From Streptomyces sp. SA15 (GTDB lineage Bacteria; Actinomycetota; Actinomycetes; Streptomycetales; Streptomycetaceae), in NCBI RefSeq assembly GCF_002291145.1, contig NZ_NTGE01000186.1:1-64000 (forward strand): a stretch of 64,000 bases of DNA. The letters are read 5' to 3'. The notes under the pieces were generated by a model, which saw nothing but the letters and a program-made list of their open reading frames with translations, searched no databases and was not told where the DNA came from. Made by a program: the position numbers and the translations under genes. Below are positions 7,699-15,893 of this stretch, piece by piece. The number at the start of each line of letters is the position of its first letter. Positions within the stretch are counted from its first letter, which is position 1.

Positions 7699-8672
7699 CG
7701 TGTGTCTCCCGCCGCTCTGATCGCCTTCTGCATGTCCTTCGTGTCCTTCGTGTTCTTCGTGTCCTTCGTCGTGCCCTTCGTGTTCTTCGGGGACAGCACG
7801 GTGACGACGGAGGAGTCGTCACGGTCACCCAGGCCCGCGTGTTCGCCGAGCAGATAGAGCTGTTCGGCGGCGGCGGCGAGCGGCACGGGCACATGGGCGT
7901 CCTTGGCGATGCCCGTCACGATGCCCATGTCCTTGACGAAGATGTCCAGCCGGGACCTGACCTCCGGGTCCGGCCCGTCCTCGTAGGTCTCGACCATGCG
8001 CGGCCCGCGGTCGGCGAACATGAAGGAGCCGGCCGCCCCGTGCTTGAGGCTGTCCACGACCGTGGCCGGGTCGAGACCCAGGCCCCGGGCGAGGGCGACC
8101 GCCTCCGCGGCGGCGGCGATGTGCACCCCCGCCAGCAGTTGGTTGACGGCCTTCAGCGCCTGGCCGTCGCCGGGCCGCGGGCCGATGACGGTGAGGGTGG
8201 AGGCGAGCAGGTCGAGTACCGGACGGGCCGCCTTGAGCGCCGTGTCCTCGGCGCCGACGACGATCAGCAGATCGCCGTTGCCGGCCCGTACGGGGCCGCC
8301 GCTGACCGGCGCGTCCACGAGGAGGACCTCCTGCGGGGCGAGCCGTTCGGCGACGGCGCGGGCCGCTTCGGGGCCCACCGTGCTGGTGAGCACCACCACG
8401 GCTCCGGGCCGCAGCGTCGTGGCGGCGCCGTCCGGCCCGAACAGCGCGCCTTCGACCTGCGCGCGGTCGCGCACCGCGAGCAGCACCACGTCGGCCTCAC
8501 GGGCCGCCTCGGCGGGGGACGCCGCTTCGACGGCGCCTTCGGCGGTCAGCAGCGCGCGCCGTTCGGCGGATATGTCGTACACGACGACAGGCAGTTCACC
8601 GGCCAGCCGCCGGGCCATGGGCAGACCCATGGCACCGAGACCGAGCACGGCGGTACGGGGACGGGGAGACAT
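7695..8672 (-). CDS. NAD-dependent 3-hydroxyisobutyrate/L-threonate-dehydrogenase-like oxidoreductase
   Basis: A 325-residue HIBADH-superfamily enzyme. VLGLGAMGLPMARRL is the N-terminal GxGxxG dinucleotide fold, VDAPVSGGPVRAGNGDL the substrate motif and KAVNQLLAGVHIAAAAEA carries the catalytic Lys (K in xxKxxNN-type helix). Together with a DUF1537 kinase and an aldolase this composition is that of LtnD/YgbJ, which oxidises L-threonate or D-erythronate at C2. The C-terminal 26 residues are a Lys-Thr-Asp repeat (KNTKGTTKDTKNTKD...) foreign to the family. ATG at 8672 follows GAGGACAAAG; operon order is kinase, aldolase, dehydrogenase, permease. Confidence 0.85.
   Translation of the reverse strand: MSPRPRTAVLGLGAMGLPMARRLAGELPVVVYDISAERRALLTAEGAVEAASPAEAAREADVVLLAVRDRAQVEGALFGPDGAATTLRPGAVVVLTSTVGPEAARAVAERLAPQEVLLVDAPVSGGPVRAGNGDLLIVVGAEDTALKAARPVLDLLASTLTVIGPRPGDGQALKAVNQLLAGVHIAAAAEAVALARGLGLDPATVVDSLKHGAAGSFMFADRGPRMVETYEDGPDPEVRSRLDIFVKDMGIVTGIAKDAHVPVPLAAAAEQLYLLGEHAGLGDRDDSSVVTVLSPKNTKGTTKDTKNTKDTKDMQKAIRAAGDTR
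7734..7789 (-). repeat. Short degenerate 9-bp repeat encoding a Lys/Thr/Asp tail
   Basis: The top strand repeats GTCCTTCGT-like units (with GTTCTTCGT variants) about six times. On the coding strand this gives KDTKNTKDTKD at the end of the dehydrogenase, giving a charged disordered tail. The tract sits just before the stop codon and just before the permease start. Confidence 0.85.
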
Positions 8673-8737
8673 CTTTGTCCTCCTGGTAGAGGGCGAGCGG
8701 GAAAGGGATTCCGGGGCTGGGGAGGGCCCGGAGGGCA

Positions 8738-8761
8738 ACATCAGACGTAGATGTCTGATGT
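8738..8761. promoter_or_regulatory. Probable GntR operator, copy 2
   Basis: Inverted repeat ACATCAGAC-6 bp-GTCTGATGT, 66 bp upstream of the dehydrogenase ATG and touching the aldolase stop. It shares TCTGATGTC with the 30-bp palindrome upstream of the GntR gene. Because it lies inside the operon it suggests a second regulated promoter for the dehydrogenase and permease genes. Confidence 0.7.
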
Positions 8762-9609
8762 CACAAGTTCTGACTCAGTCGGTCGATGACGGTCAGGGCG
8801 GCGGCGGTGACCGCGTCGCGGGCGGCGGACCAGAGCGCGACGACGTCGGAGCCGGGCAGCGCGTCCGGGAGGTGGTCGCGGAGGGCCTCCAGGTAGGCCC
8901 GCCGCAGCTCCGCGTTGACGTTGACCTTGGCGACCCCGCGGGCCAGGGCGCCGCGCAGTTGCTCGACGGGGAGCCCGCTCGCGCCGTGCAGGACCAGGGG
9001 CACCGGCACGGCCGCGTGGATCGCCGCGAGACGGTCCAGGTCCAGCCGCACCGGTTCCTTGGTGAAGCCGTGTACGTTGCCCACCGCGACGGCCAAGGCG
9101 TCCACGCCCGTCTCGGCGACGAACTCGGCCGCCTGCCGCGCGTCGGTCATGGCCGCGGCCGATGCCACCGCGTCGGTGGAGACGTCCTCGTCGCCCGCGA
9201 GGGCGCCCAACTCGGCCTCCACCCAGGCGCCGTAGTCACCTGCCCGCCGTACGGCCTCACTGGTCAGCGCGATGTTGTCGGCGAACGGCAGATGCGAGCC
9301 GTCAACCATCACCGAGGTGTAGCCCGCCTCCAGACACGCGGTGATCTCGTCGAGGTCCCGGCTGTGGTCCAGGTGCACCCCCAGCTGAGCCGTCGAGCGG
9401 TCGGCAGCGTCCAGCGCCAGCCGCATCAACGCCTGCTGTCCTGCGTACCGGAAGGGACCGGCGCCCGCCTGGATCAGCACCGGGCGTCCCGCGGTCTCGG
9501 CGGCAGCCGTGATGGCCTGCACCGTCTCCAGGTTGTACGCGACGAACCCGGGCAGCGCCTGTCCGGTGGCGGCCGCGGCCTTCAGCGCGTCGGTTCCGTG
9601 CAGCAGCAT
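8761..9609 (-). CDS. Class II (fructose-bisphosphate-type) aldolase
   Basis: A 282-residue zinc aldolase of the FBA/tagatose-bisphosphate type. VHLDHSRDLDEITACLEAGY has the first zinc His-Asp pair, SVMVDGSHLPFADN the phosphate-binding DGS, GALAGDED a second Glu region, AVAVGNVHGF a zinc His and VLHGASGLPVEQL the third zinc His with GxS. It would cleave the phosphorylated 3-keto acid sugar made by the neighbours. Four-carbon sugar-acid operons more often use the small L-fuculose-phosphate-type class II aldolase (PF00596) here, so the chemistry may differ. ATG overlaps the kinase stop. Confidence 0.82.
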   Translation of the reverse strand: MLLHGTDALKAAAATGQALPGFVAYNLETVQAITAAAETAGRPVLIQAGAGPFRYAGQQALMRLALDAADRSTAQLGVHLDHSRDLDEITACLEAGYTSVMVDGSHLPFADNIALTSEAVRRAGDYGAWVEAELGALAGDEDVSTDAVASAAAMTDARQAAEFVAETGVDALAVAVGNVHGFTKEPVRLDLDRLAAIHAAVPVPLVLHGASGLPVEQLRGALARGVAKVNVNAELRRAYLEALRDHLPDALPGSDVVALWSAARDAVTAAALTVIDRLSQNL

Positions 9610-11048
9610 CAGGCGCTCCTGAGCAGGTCGAGGGCGTCGGCGAGGGCCTCGTCGCCGCCGACGTTCCCCGCGAAGACGATGTACGGGATGCCGGCGGCGG
9701 GGCCGTCGACGGGCTGCCACAGCGAGACGATGCCGGGCAGCAGGGTGCCGCGCGCCCAGGCGCGGCGGATCTCCAGACCGTGGGTGGCGGTGTCACTGGA
9801 GGTGATGCCGCCCTTGGCGATCACGAACGCGGGCCTGCGCGCCGCGTTGACCAGCCGGACCGCTTCCACCAGCGCCGCCGAGACCCGGCGCGAGATGGCC
9901 AGGCTCTCTTCGGCGTCGGCACCGGTGACCAGGGCCCGCGAGGTACGGATCACGGCGTCCGAGGACTCGAGCGCGCCGGCCGCGCGGGCCGCCACGTCGG
10001 CGACATGCGCCTCCCGCCGCTCGTCGTCGAGAAGGAGCGCCACGTCCAGCTCGTACTCGGCGATCCCGCCGCGCTCCCGCAGCCGCTCCAACTGCCGTGT
10101 GGTCAGCGAGACATGGGAGCCGATCGCGATCAGCCCGTGCGGGGCGTCGCCGCGCAGCGGCCGCAGTTCCCCGGCGGTGAGCGGCGCCCGCCCGGCCTGT
10201 CCGGCCCGCGCCCGTACGAACGAGGGGCCGACCCGGTACAGCAGCCGGGCGCCCCGTTCCTCGGCCTCGGCCAAGGCGAGCGCCAGCACCCGCAGATCGT
10301 CGTCGCAGACGGCGTCGACGACCGCGGTGCGGCCGTCACGGAGGCCGGACAGCAGCTCCGCCACCCGCGCCGGGCCGCCCACCCGCACATCGTCGAGGGT
10401 GATCCGCAGTACGTCGGCGGCGGCGACGCGCCCGCCCGTCTTCTCCTCGACCCACTCGGGCAGCGCGGAGCTGCGGTAGCCGAACGTCGCGTCACGTGCG
10501 AACTCGCTCTCGCCGACCGGCAGCAGTCCGCCGTCCGGCGTACGCATCCAGTGGTACGAGTCGATGGTGATCCGCCCAGCCTCGATGTACGCGGGGACGA
10601 GCACCACACCGTCCGGGGCACCGGCCCCCACGGCGGCGAGCTCCTGGGCGAGGACGTCGGTCTCCAGCGGGAAGTGGCCGCGCAGCGTCGAGTCGCCACG
10701 ACTGGCCAGCACATAGCCGGTGCCCTCGGCGGCGGAGGCTTCGTGCAGCGCCCGCACCACCTCCCGGTTGCGGACCGCGGCGTCCTCGGGTGACAGGCTC
10801 CGGGTGTTGGTGAGCACGAAGAAGGCGCCGCTGTCCTGGCGCAGTGCCCAGCGCAGGTCGTCGACGGTCCAGGAGGTGAGGACCGGCACATCGGCGACGG
10901 TCTGGGTGCCGGTCGGATCGTCGTCCAAGACGACCAGACGTGGTCCGCCGGCGATCCGGGCGGCCACTTCGGCGGCGGACACCTCACGGACGGGCGGCAG
11001 TCCGTCGAGCGCGGTGCGCCCGGTCCGGGCAGGGAGGGACACAGACAT
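9609..11048 (-). CDS. Four-carbon acid sugar kinase (DUF1537, OtnK/YgbK-like)
   Basis: A 479-residue kinase with both DUF1537 halves. LVVLDDDPTGTQTVADVPVL carries the substrate-binding DDPTG, FFVLTNTRSLSPEDA and YVLASRGDSTLRGHFPLE are the N-domain signatures; the C-domain has FVIAKGGITSSDTATHGLEI, the nucleotide-binding GGxTS. Expected reaction: ATP-dependent 4-phosphorylation of 3-oxo-tetronate. Start ATG 11048 is chosen because the preceding residues up to the GntR stop are unrelated; GAGGGAATCC is nearby. A short direct duplication (GGCGGATTCCTGAGGGGAAG, twice at 11049-11088) precedes it. Confidence 0.85.
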   Translation of the reverse strand: MSVSLPARTGRTALDGLPPVREVSAAEVAARIAGGPRLVVLDDDPTGTQTVADVPVLTSWTVDDLRWALRQDSGAFFVLTNTRSLSPEDAAVRNREVVRALHEASAAEGTGYVLASRGDSTLRGHFPLETDVLAQELAAVGAGAPDGVVLVPAYIEAGRITIDSYHWMRTPDGGLLPVGESEFARDATFGYRSSALPEWVEEKTGGRVAAADVLRITLDDVRVGGPARVAELLSGLRDGRTAVVDAVCDDDLRVLALALAEAEERGARLLYRVGPSFVRARAGQAGRAPLTAGELRPLRGDAPHGLIAIGSHVSLTTRQLERLRERGGIAEYELDVALLLDDERREAHVADVAARAAGALESSDAVIRTSRALVTGADAEESLAISRRVSAALVEAVRLVNAARRPAFVIAKGGITSSDTATHGLEIRRAWARGTLLPGIVSLWQPVDGPAAGIPYIVFAGNVGGDEALADALDLLRSA

Positions 11049-11137
11049 GGCGGATTCCTGAGGGGAAGGGGCGGATTCCTGAGGGGAAGGGAGGGTCAGA
11101 TCGGTGGTTCGCGCCGGGGCGGCGCAGACGTGCGCGC

Positions 11138-11836
11138 TCAGTCGAGGTCGCGCTTGATGACGTGCGTCCGCAGGTCGTCGGCCGTCTGGTTCATATGGGC
11201 GTTCATCGCCGTGCGGGCCGCCTCCGAGCTGCCCGACTCGAGGGCGGCGAGCACCTGCTCGTGGTGGGCGATGGCGTTGGTACGGATCTCCGGCACCGCG
11301 GACGTCTGCCGGCGGCCCTCGACGAGCAGCGCGCCGAAGGGCTCGAAGAGCAGCGGAACGAAGAGGTTGCCGGTGGCCCGCATGACGGTGTCGTGGAAGT
11401 CGATGTCGGCCTGGACGAACAGCTCGGTGTCCGCGGCCTCGGCGGCCTCCCGCATGGTGGCGAGGTGCCGCCGCAGCTCTTCGAGATGCGACTCGTCGCG
11501 CCGGGAGGCGGCCAGCTCGCAGGCACCGTTCTCGATCAGCCGCCGGGCCTCGATCAGCTGCTCCGACAGCGCCCCGCTCGCGGTGCGCGAGGCGGCCCTG
11601 ACCACTGCGTCCAGTGCCGTCCAGCGGTCGGGCGGGTTGACGTAGGTGCCTCGGCCGCGCACCACACGGACGACGTTCTGCGCACGCAGCTGCTTGATGG
11701 CCTCGCGCACGGTCAGCCGGCTGACACCTCCCTGCTCGGACAACTCGCCCTCGGGCGGGAGGGCGGAGCCAGGCGGATACGCGCCGTCGATGATGGCGGT
11801 GAGCAGTTGCTCGGCGAGATCGTCCGGGAGTGACAT
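11138..11836 (-). CDS. GntR/FadR-family (FCD) transcriptional repressor
   Basis: A 232-residue regulator. Residues 1-75 are the GntR winged helix (SALPPEGELSEQGGVSRLTVREAIKQLRAQNVVRVVRGRGTYV). The C-terminal FCD domain includes the metal/ligand-type ADIDFHDTVMRATGN and the two later His-containing helices (ETNAIAHHEQVLAAL-like region). It heads the leftward sugar-acid operon. A 30-bp perfect palindrome lies 38-67 bp upstream of its ATG and a related site lies before the dehydrogenase gene, so autoregulated repression released by a sugar acid is the natural reading. Confidence 0.88.
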   Translation of the reverse strand: MSLPDDLAEQLLTAIIDGAYPPGSALPPEGELSEQGGVSRLTVREAIKQLRAQNVVRVVRGRGTYVNPPDRWTALDAVVRAASRTASGALSEQLIEARRLIENGACELAASRRDESHLEELRRHLATMREAAEAADTELFVQADIDFHDTVMRATGNLFVPLLFEPFGALLVEGRRQTSAVPEIRTNAIAHHEQVLAALESGSSEAARTAMNAHMNQTADDLRTHVIKRDLD

Positions 11837-11873
11837 CGCGAATCCCTGAGTTTCGGGGGAGAGGTGCCTGGCG

Positions 11874-11903
11874 CATCTGATGTCTGACGTCAGACATCAG
11901 ATG
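11874..11903. promoter_or_regulatory. 30-bp perfect palindromic GntR operator, copy 1
   Basis: A perfect two-fold palindrome centred between 11888 and 11889, with core TGTCTGACGTCAGACA flanked by outer ATCTGA/TCAGAT arms. It sits directly upstream of the GntR start and is the expected binding site for that protein, controlling the whole leftward operon. Confidence 0.85.
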
Positions 11904-12012
11904 TCTATGTGGCGGAAACAATGACAGCGGGTGAGGGGCGCGTCAATACCCCGGGAAGGACTCGCATCGGGCCGCGGTCGCGCTGTGCGGTCGCGAAGCG
12001 GTCGGGAAGCGG

Positions 12013-12872
12013 TCAGGAAAATGCCCGTACGATCTCGCGGATCCGTGCCACGTGGTCGCCCACCGCGCCGAAGTGCGCGACCACGCTGAGGAGTTCGCGC
12101 AGGTTCAGCAGGGGCATGCGCTCCTGCCAGCCGTCGGCGAGGGGCGAGATCTCCTGATAGGCGCCGAAGAAGCAGTCCGGAGGCGGGTCGGTGCAGTACA
12201 GCATGCTGAGTTCGGATTCCGCCCACATCCAGCAGACCGCCGGGTCGATGAACGCGGGGTCGCCGTCGGAGTCCGCCACGACGTCGCCGCGCCACAGATC
12301 GCCGTGGTTCAGCACGCTCGGAGCCTCCGGGACCAACAAGTGCAAGCGGTCGCAGAAGCGCTCCAGGCCTGCCAGATCCGCCGCCTCCAAGGCCTGCCGG
12401 ACCTTGGGTTCCCGGACGTAGCGAAGGATTCTGCGCTCGGCGAGAACGCGTGGCCGCTGTCGGTCCACGCGTTCTCCTGGCGGAGGAGGCCGAGCCATCC
12501 GTTGGTGTGCCAGCCGGACCGGTCCCCCCGTACCGTGTGCAGCCGTGCCACGGCCCGGCCGGCCGCCTCCCAGAAGCCGTCGGTGTCGGGGCGGGCTTCC
12601 AGTGACTCCAGGAGGAGGTGACGGGAACTCACCTCCAGCACCCGGGGCGTTCGGAGCTTCCCCTGGTCACGGAGGGCACGCAGGCCCTCCGCTTCGAGGG
12701 CGAAGAGGTCGGCCGGCACTCGGGCGGAGCCCTTGAGGACCCGTCTGGTCCCGTCGGTGAGCGTCAGCCGCCAGACGTCGTTGACCGCACCTCCGGAGAG
12801 CGGCTCCGTTTCGACCACATCCGCGATGACGGCGCTGGGCAGGCTCTTCCACCCCGGATCGCGGTCGTTTAC
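12013..12872 (-). pseudogene. Fructosamine-kinase-family phosphotransferase broken by a one-base frameshift
   Basis: The N-terminal half (LSGGAVNDVWRLTLTDGTRRVLK, then GRAVARLHTVRGDRSGWHTN, GWLGLLRQENAWTDSGHAF) and the C-terminal half (LAERRILRYVREPKVRQAL, VLNHGDLWRGDVV with the catalytic HGDLW, AFIDPAVCW) lie in different frames. They join at 12441-12450, where one extra base (coding-strand TTCTTCGCC instead of TTCTCGCC) would restore HAFFAERRILRY. The family phosphorylates ketosamines or small hydroxyl substrates. The start is unclear: no ATG/GTG at the expected N-terminus (GTG 12818 is internal). Either a pseudogene or a sequencing error. Its upstream neighbour is a leftward acyl-CoA dehydrogenase gene. 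Confidence 0.8.
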
Positions 12873-12943
12873 GCCGCCTCGCCTTCCGAGATCGGTTCCG
12901 ACAGGGCCTCCCCATAAGGGAGGCCGCGCAGGAGCCGATGCTG

Positions 12944-14164
12944 TCACGAGTCGGCGGCGGCCTCCGGACGGGGCTGCCGGTACGGCTTCACCGCGCGGCG
13001 CGCGATGGCGAACCGGTGCGTCTCCGAGGGGCCGTCGTAGATCCGGAACGGCCGTACCTCCCGGAGCAGGCGCGCCAGCGGGGCGTCGGCGGCCGAGATG
13101 CCGAGCGCTCCGCAGATCTGCACCGCCCGGTCGACCACCCGGTTCACCGCCTCCGCCACGAAGGTCTTGGACACCGAGGTGAGCTGCGGGGCGGCGGCCG
13201 AGCCGGTGTCCAGCTCCCAGGCGGTGCGCAGGATCAGGGCGCGGCTCGCCTCGATGTCGATCTCGGAGTCGGCCAGCATCTGCTGCACCATGCCGAGGTC
13301 TCCCAGCACGGAGCCGAAAGCCGTCCGGCTGCCCGCCCGCTCCAGGGCGACGTCCTGGGCGCGACGGGCGGCTCCCAGCCAGCGCATGCAGTGGGTCATA
13401 CGGGCGGGGCCGAGCCGGACCTGGGCGTTCTCGAAGCCCCGGTCCACGGCACCGAGCACCCGGTCCTCGCCCACCACGCACTCCTCGAAGGCGAGTTCGC
13501 TGTGTCCCGCGAAGAGCCCCTCGTCCAGGGTCTCGATGTCCCGGACGACGCGCATGCCCGGTGTGTCGGCGTCGACCAGGAACATGGTGGCGCCGCCCGG
13601 GGCGCCGGGACTGCCGGATGTGCGGGCCATGACGATCGCGAAGCCGGCGCCATGGGCCCCGCTGATGAACCACTTGCGCCCGTCGATGCGCCACCCGCCG
13701 GGGACCCGCGTCGCGGTGGTCCGCAGGGAGCGGGGGTCGGCGCCGGCTCCCGGAGCCGGTTCGGTCATCGCGAAGCAGGACCGCACCTCGCCGGCGGCGA
13801 GCGGCCGCAGGAACCGGTCCTTCTGCTCCTCCGTGGCCACCTTCTCCAGCAGATGCATATTGCCCTCGTCCGGGGCCGCGCAGTTCAGCGCCAGCGGACC
13901 CAGCAGCGAGTACCCGGCGGCCTCGAACACCACCGCCTGCCCGCGCAGGTCGAGCCCGTGCCCGCCCCACCGCGCCGGCACATGCGGCGCGAACACGCCT
14001 GCCTCGCGGGCGCCTTTCTGCAGAGTTTCGCGCAGGGTCTCCGGAGCGTCGTGCACGGACCCGCCGCACTCGCGTTCCGCCGGGATCACGACCTCGCGCA
14101 CGAACTCCGCGGTGGCCGCGGCGAGTCGGGCGACAGGCGGATCGATGTCGAACTGGATGGGCAC
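12944..14164 (-). CDS. Acyl-CoA dehydrogenase (ACAD10/11-like)
   Basis: A 406-residue flavoenzyme with helical N-domain, FAMTEPAPGAGADPRSL (flavin/CoA-binding strand), RKWFISGAHGAGFAIVMART, and a C-terminal helical domain ending IYDGPSETHRFAIARRAV. The catalytic-base Glu/Asp region is DGPSETHR. CoA thioester alpha,beta-desaturation is expected. It is divergent from the enoyl-CoA hydratase gene at 14323, and both may share control from the 158-bp gap. Confidence 0.87.
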   Translation of the reverse strand: MPIQFDIDPPVARLAAATAEFVREVVIPAERECGGSVHDAPETLRETLQKGAREAGVFAPHVPARWGGHGLDLRGQAVVFEAAGYSLLGPLALNCAAPDEGNMHLLEKVATEEQKDRFLRPLAAGEVRSCFAMTEPAPGAGADPRSLRTTATRVPGGWRIDGRKWFISGAHGAGFAIVMARTSGSPGAPGGATMFLVDADTPGMRVVRDIETLDEGLFAGHSELAFEECVVGEDRVLGAVDRGFENAQVRLGPARMTHCMRWLGAARRAQDVALERAGSRTAFGSVLGDLGMVQQMLADSEIDIEASRALILRTAWELDTGSAAAPQLTSVSKTFVAEAVNRVVDRAVQICGALGISAADAPLARLLREVRPFRIYDGPSETHRFAIARRAVKPYRQPRPEAAADS

Positions 14165-14322
14165 GGTTCCTCCCGCCGAAGAGCTCCGGGCATCGGCGCC
14201 CGTCGCGTTCTAGAAACTGTACAGCGTCTTCAGTATCTTGCTGGGTGGCGCTCGATGTGTGAAGCGCTTGGTCCGAGGTGCGCTCGAACCGGAGCGGGCC
14301 TCGACGACGGAAGAAGACCCCC
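14165..14322. promoter_or_regulatory. Divergent promoter region between acyl-CoA dehydrogenase and enoyl-CoA hydratase genes
   Basis: A relatively AT-richer stretch holds TTCTAGAA (14209-14216 region) and an 8-bp palindrome CTGTACAG at 14217-14224, followed by CAGTATC. These are plausible regulator sites for one of the nearby TetR proteins. No clear -35/-10 pair can be named. Confidence 0.4.
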
Positions 14323-15150
14323 ATGAGCACGAAGCCGGTCCGGGTCGTCCGCCATCCCGACGCAGTCGTCGAGCTGAGGCTGGACGACCCCGGAAGAGGC
14401 AACGCCCTGGACCTCCCGACGGCCGAGGCGCTGCGCGACGCGACCGCCGAGGTGGCCGCCGACCCGGGCGGCGCGGTCCTGCTGCGGGCGGCCGGCGCCA
14501 CCTTCTGCGTGGGCGGTGACCTGCGCGCCTTCGCCGGCCGGGGCGAGGAGACGGGCGCCTACGTGCACGCCGTGGCGACCGCCGCACACGCCGCGGTGCG
14601 GGCTCTGTACGAGCTGCCCGTGCCCGTGGTGACCGCCGTACGCGGCGCGGCAGCGGGCGGCGGAATCGGTCTCGCCCTGGTCGGCGACATCGTCCTGGCC
14701 GCACAGTCGGCGCGCTTCCGGCTGGCGTACACGGCGATGGGGCTCACCCCGGACTGCGGGGCCACCTGGCTCCTGCCGCGCCTGGTGGGCCCCCGTCTGG
14801 CGACGGACCTGGTCCTCACCAACCGGGTCCTCACGGGCGAGGACGCCGAGCGGTTCGGCCTGGTCACCCGGGCCGTCGGGGACGACGAAGTGGACGAGAC
14901 CGCCTACCGGACCGCCGCCGAACTGGCGGGCGGGGCGGGCGAGGCGCTGCGCGCCGCGAAGCGCCTGCTGCGTGACCAAGGTGCGGGGGAGGGGCTGAGC
15001 CGTCACCTCGACGAGGAGGCGCGGCTCATCGCAGGCCTGGCGGGGAGCGGTGAGGCGCAGGCGCGGATGACGGCGTTCCTCACCGCCCGGGTGCGTAGGA
15101 GGGCGGGCAGCGGCCCGTCCCTGCCGAACGCTCCGCAAAGTGTTTCTTGA
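14323..15150 (+). CDS. Enoyl-CoA hydratase/isomerase family protein
   Basis: A 275-residue crotonase. CVGGDLRAFAG is the first oxyanion-hole segment, VRGAAAGGGIGLALVGDIVLA the second with its GGG, and FRLAYTAMGLTPDCGATWLLPRLVG holds the region of the catalytic acid. One usual catalytic Glu position is occupied by Asp/Cys (TPDCGATW), so it may be an isomerase or thioesterase-like crotonase rather than a hydratase. ATG 14323 follows GGAAGAAGA. It faces away from the acyl-CoA dehydrogenase and is followed by an 86-bp gap before the 218-aa gene. Confidence 0.82.
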   Translation: MSTKPVRVVRHPDAVVELRLDDPGRGNALDLPTAEALRDATAEVAADPGGAVLLRAAGATFCVGGDLRAFAGRGEETGAYVHAVATAAHAAVRALYELPVPVVTAVRGAAAGGGIGLALVGDIVLAAQSARFRLAYTAMGLTPDCGATWLLPRLVGPRLATDLVLTNRVLTGEDAERFGLVTRAVGDDEVDETAYRTAAELAGGAGEALRAAKRLLRDQGAGEGLSRHLDEEARLIAGLAGSGEAQARMTAFLTARVRRRAGSGPSLPNAPQSVS

Positions 15151-15236
15151 TTACCTCTTCACTAACACCTCCGCCGGAGCGTAACCTCCGGGCAACACAG
15201 AACTGAGGAACCGGGCAACAGAACCGGGGAAATGGT

Positions 15237-15893
15237 GTGGCGATGCAATCTCCTGCCGTGGGCCGGACGGACGCTCTCGACGAGGCCCTCATCGAAGACG
15301 AGGCTCTCACCGAAGCCGTTGTCGACCTCGTTCTGCGTGGGATGTGGCGCGGCAGGCCCGAGTCCGACCACCGCCCGCTGGTCGATGCCGGGCTGGCGAT
15401 GGTGAAGGGCCCGATGGTGCTGCCGACCGAGCCCGCCAGGGCGGCCGCGTCCCGGATCCTGCGGGTCGCCGCCGGTTCCGAACAGGAGCAGCGGATCAAC
15501 GCCGCCTACGAGGCCTTCCTGCCCGTCAACCGGAAGCTGCGCGAGGTGTGCACGGCCTGGCAGTGCCGGCCCGACGGCACGGTCAACGACCACAGCGACA
15601 GTGTCTACGACGCCGGGGTGCGCGAGTCGCTGGAGGACGTGCACGAGGCCATCCAGCCCGTGCTGCGCAGGCTGGACGGGCTGCCCTCGGGCAGCGGGCG
15701 TTATGTCACGGCCCTGGAGGAAGCCCTCGACCGCTTCGACGACGGCGCGGTGGAGTGGCTGGCCTCGCCCCTGTGCGACTCGTACCACACCGTGTGGATG
15801 CGGCTGCACCAGGAGCTGCTGCTGGTTCTGGGGATCAGCAGGGCACAGGACGAGGCGCTCGAAGAGGAACTGGTCACCAGGAGCCGGGGTTGA
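15237..15893 (+). CDS. Uncharacterised helical protein paired with a PPDK-like enzyme
   Basis: A 218-residue acidic, all-helical-looking protein of no recognised family. Notable parts are LVLRGMWRGRPESDHRP, VCTAWQCRPDGTVNDHSDSVYDAG and a C-terminal helix LGISRAQDEALEEELVTR. GTG 15237 (or ATG 15243) follows GAACCGGGGA. Its TGA overlaps the TTG start of the PPDK-like gene by TTGA, so the two proteins are made together, and a physical or regulatory partnership is likely. Not a known ppsA/ppsB subunit by eye. Function unknown. Confidence 0.75.
   Translation: MAMQSPAVGRTDALDEALIEDEALTEAVVDLVLRGMWRGRPESDHRPLVDAGLAMVKGPMVLPTEPARAAASRILRVAAGSEQEQRINAAYEAFLPVNRKLREVCTAWQCRPDGTVNDHSDSVYDAGVRESLEDVHEAIQPVLRRLDGLPSGSGRYVTALEEALDRFDDGAVEWLASPLCDSYHTVWMRLHQELLLVLGISRAQDEALEEELVTRSRG

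Noticed and set aside
5420..7894. An 824-codon open frame opposite the gntP region
   Set aside because: Arginine/proline-rich translation without motifs; it is the antisense shadow of GC-rich genes, which leaves long stop-free frames.
11049..11137. Small gene between the kinase and GntR genes
   Set aside because: Only a short direct duplication and no credible start or codon pattern.
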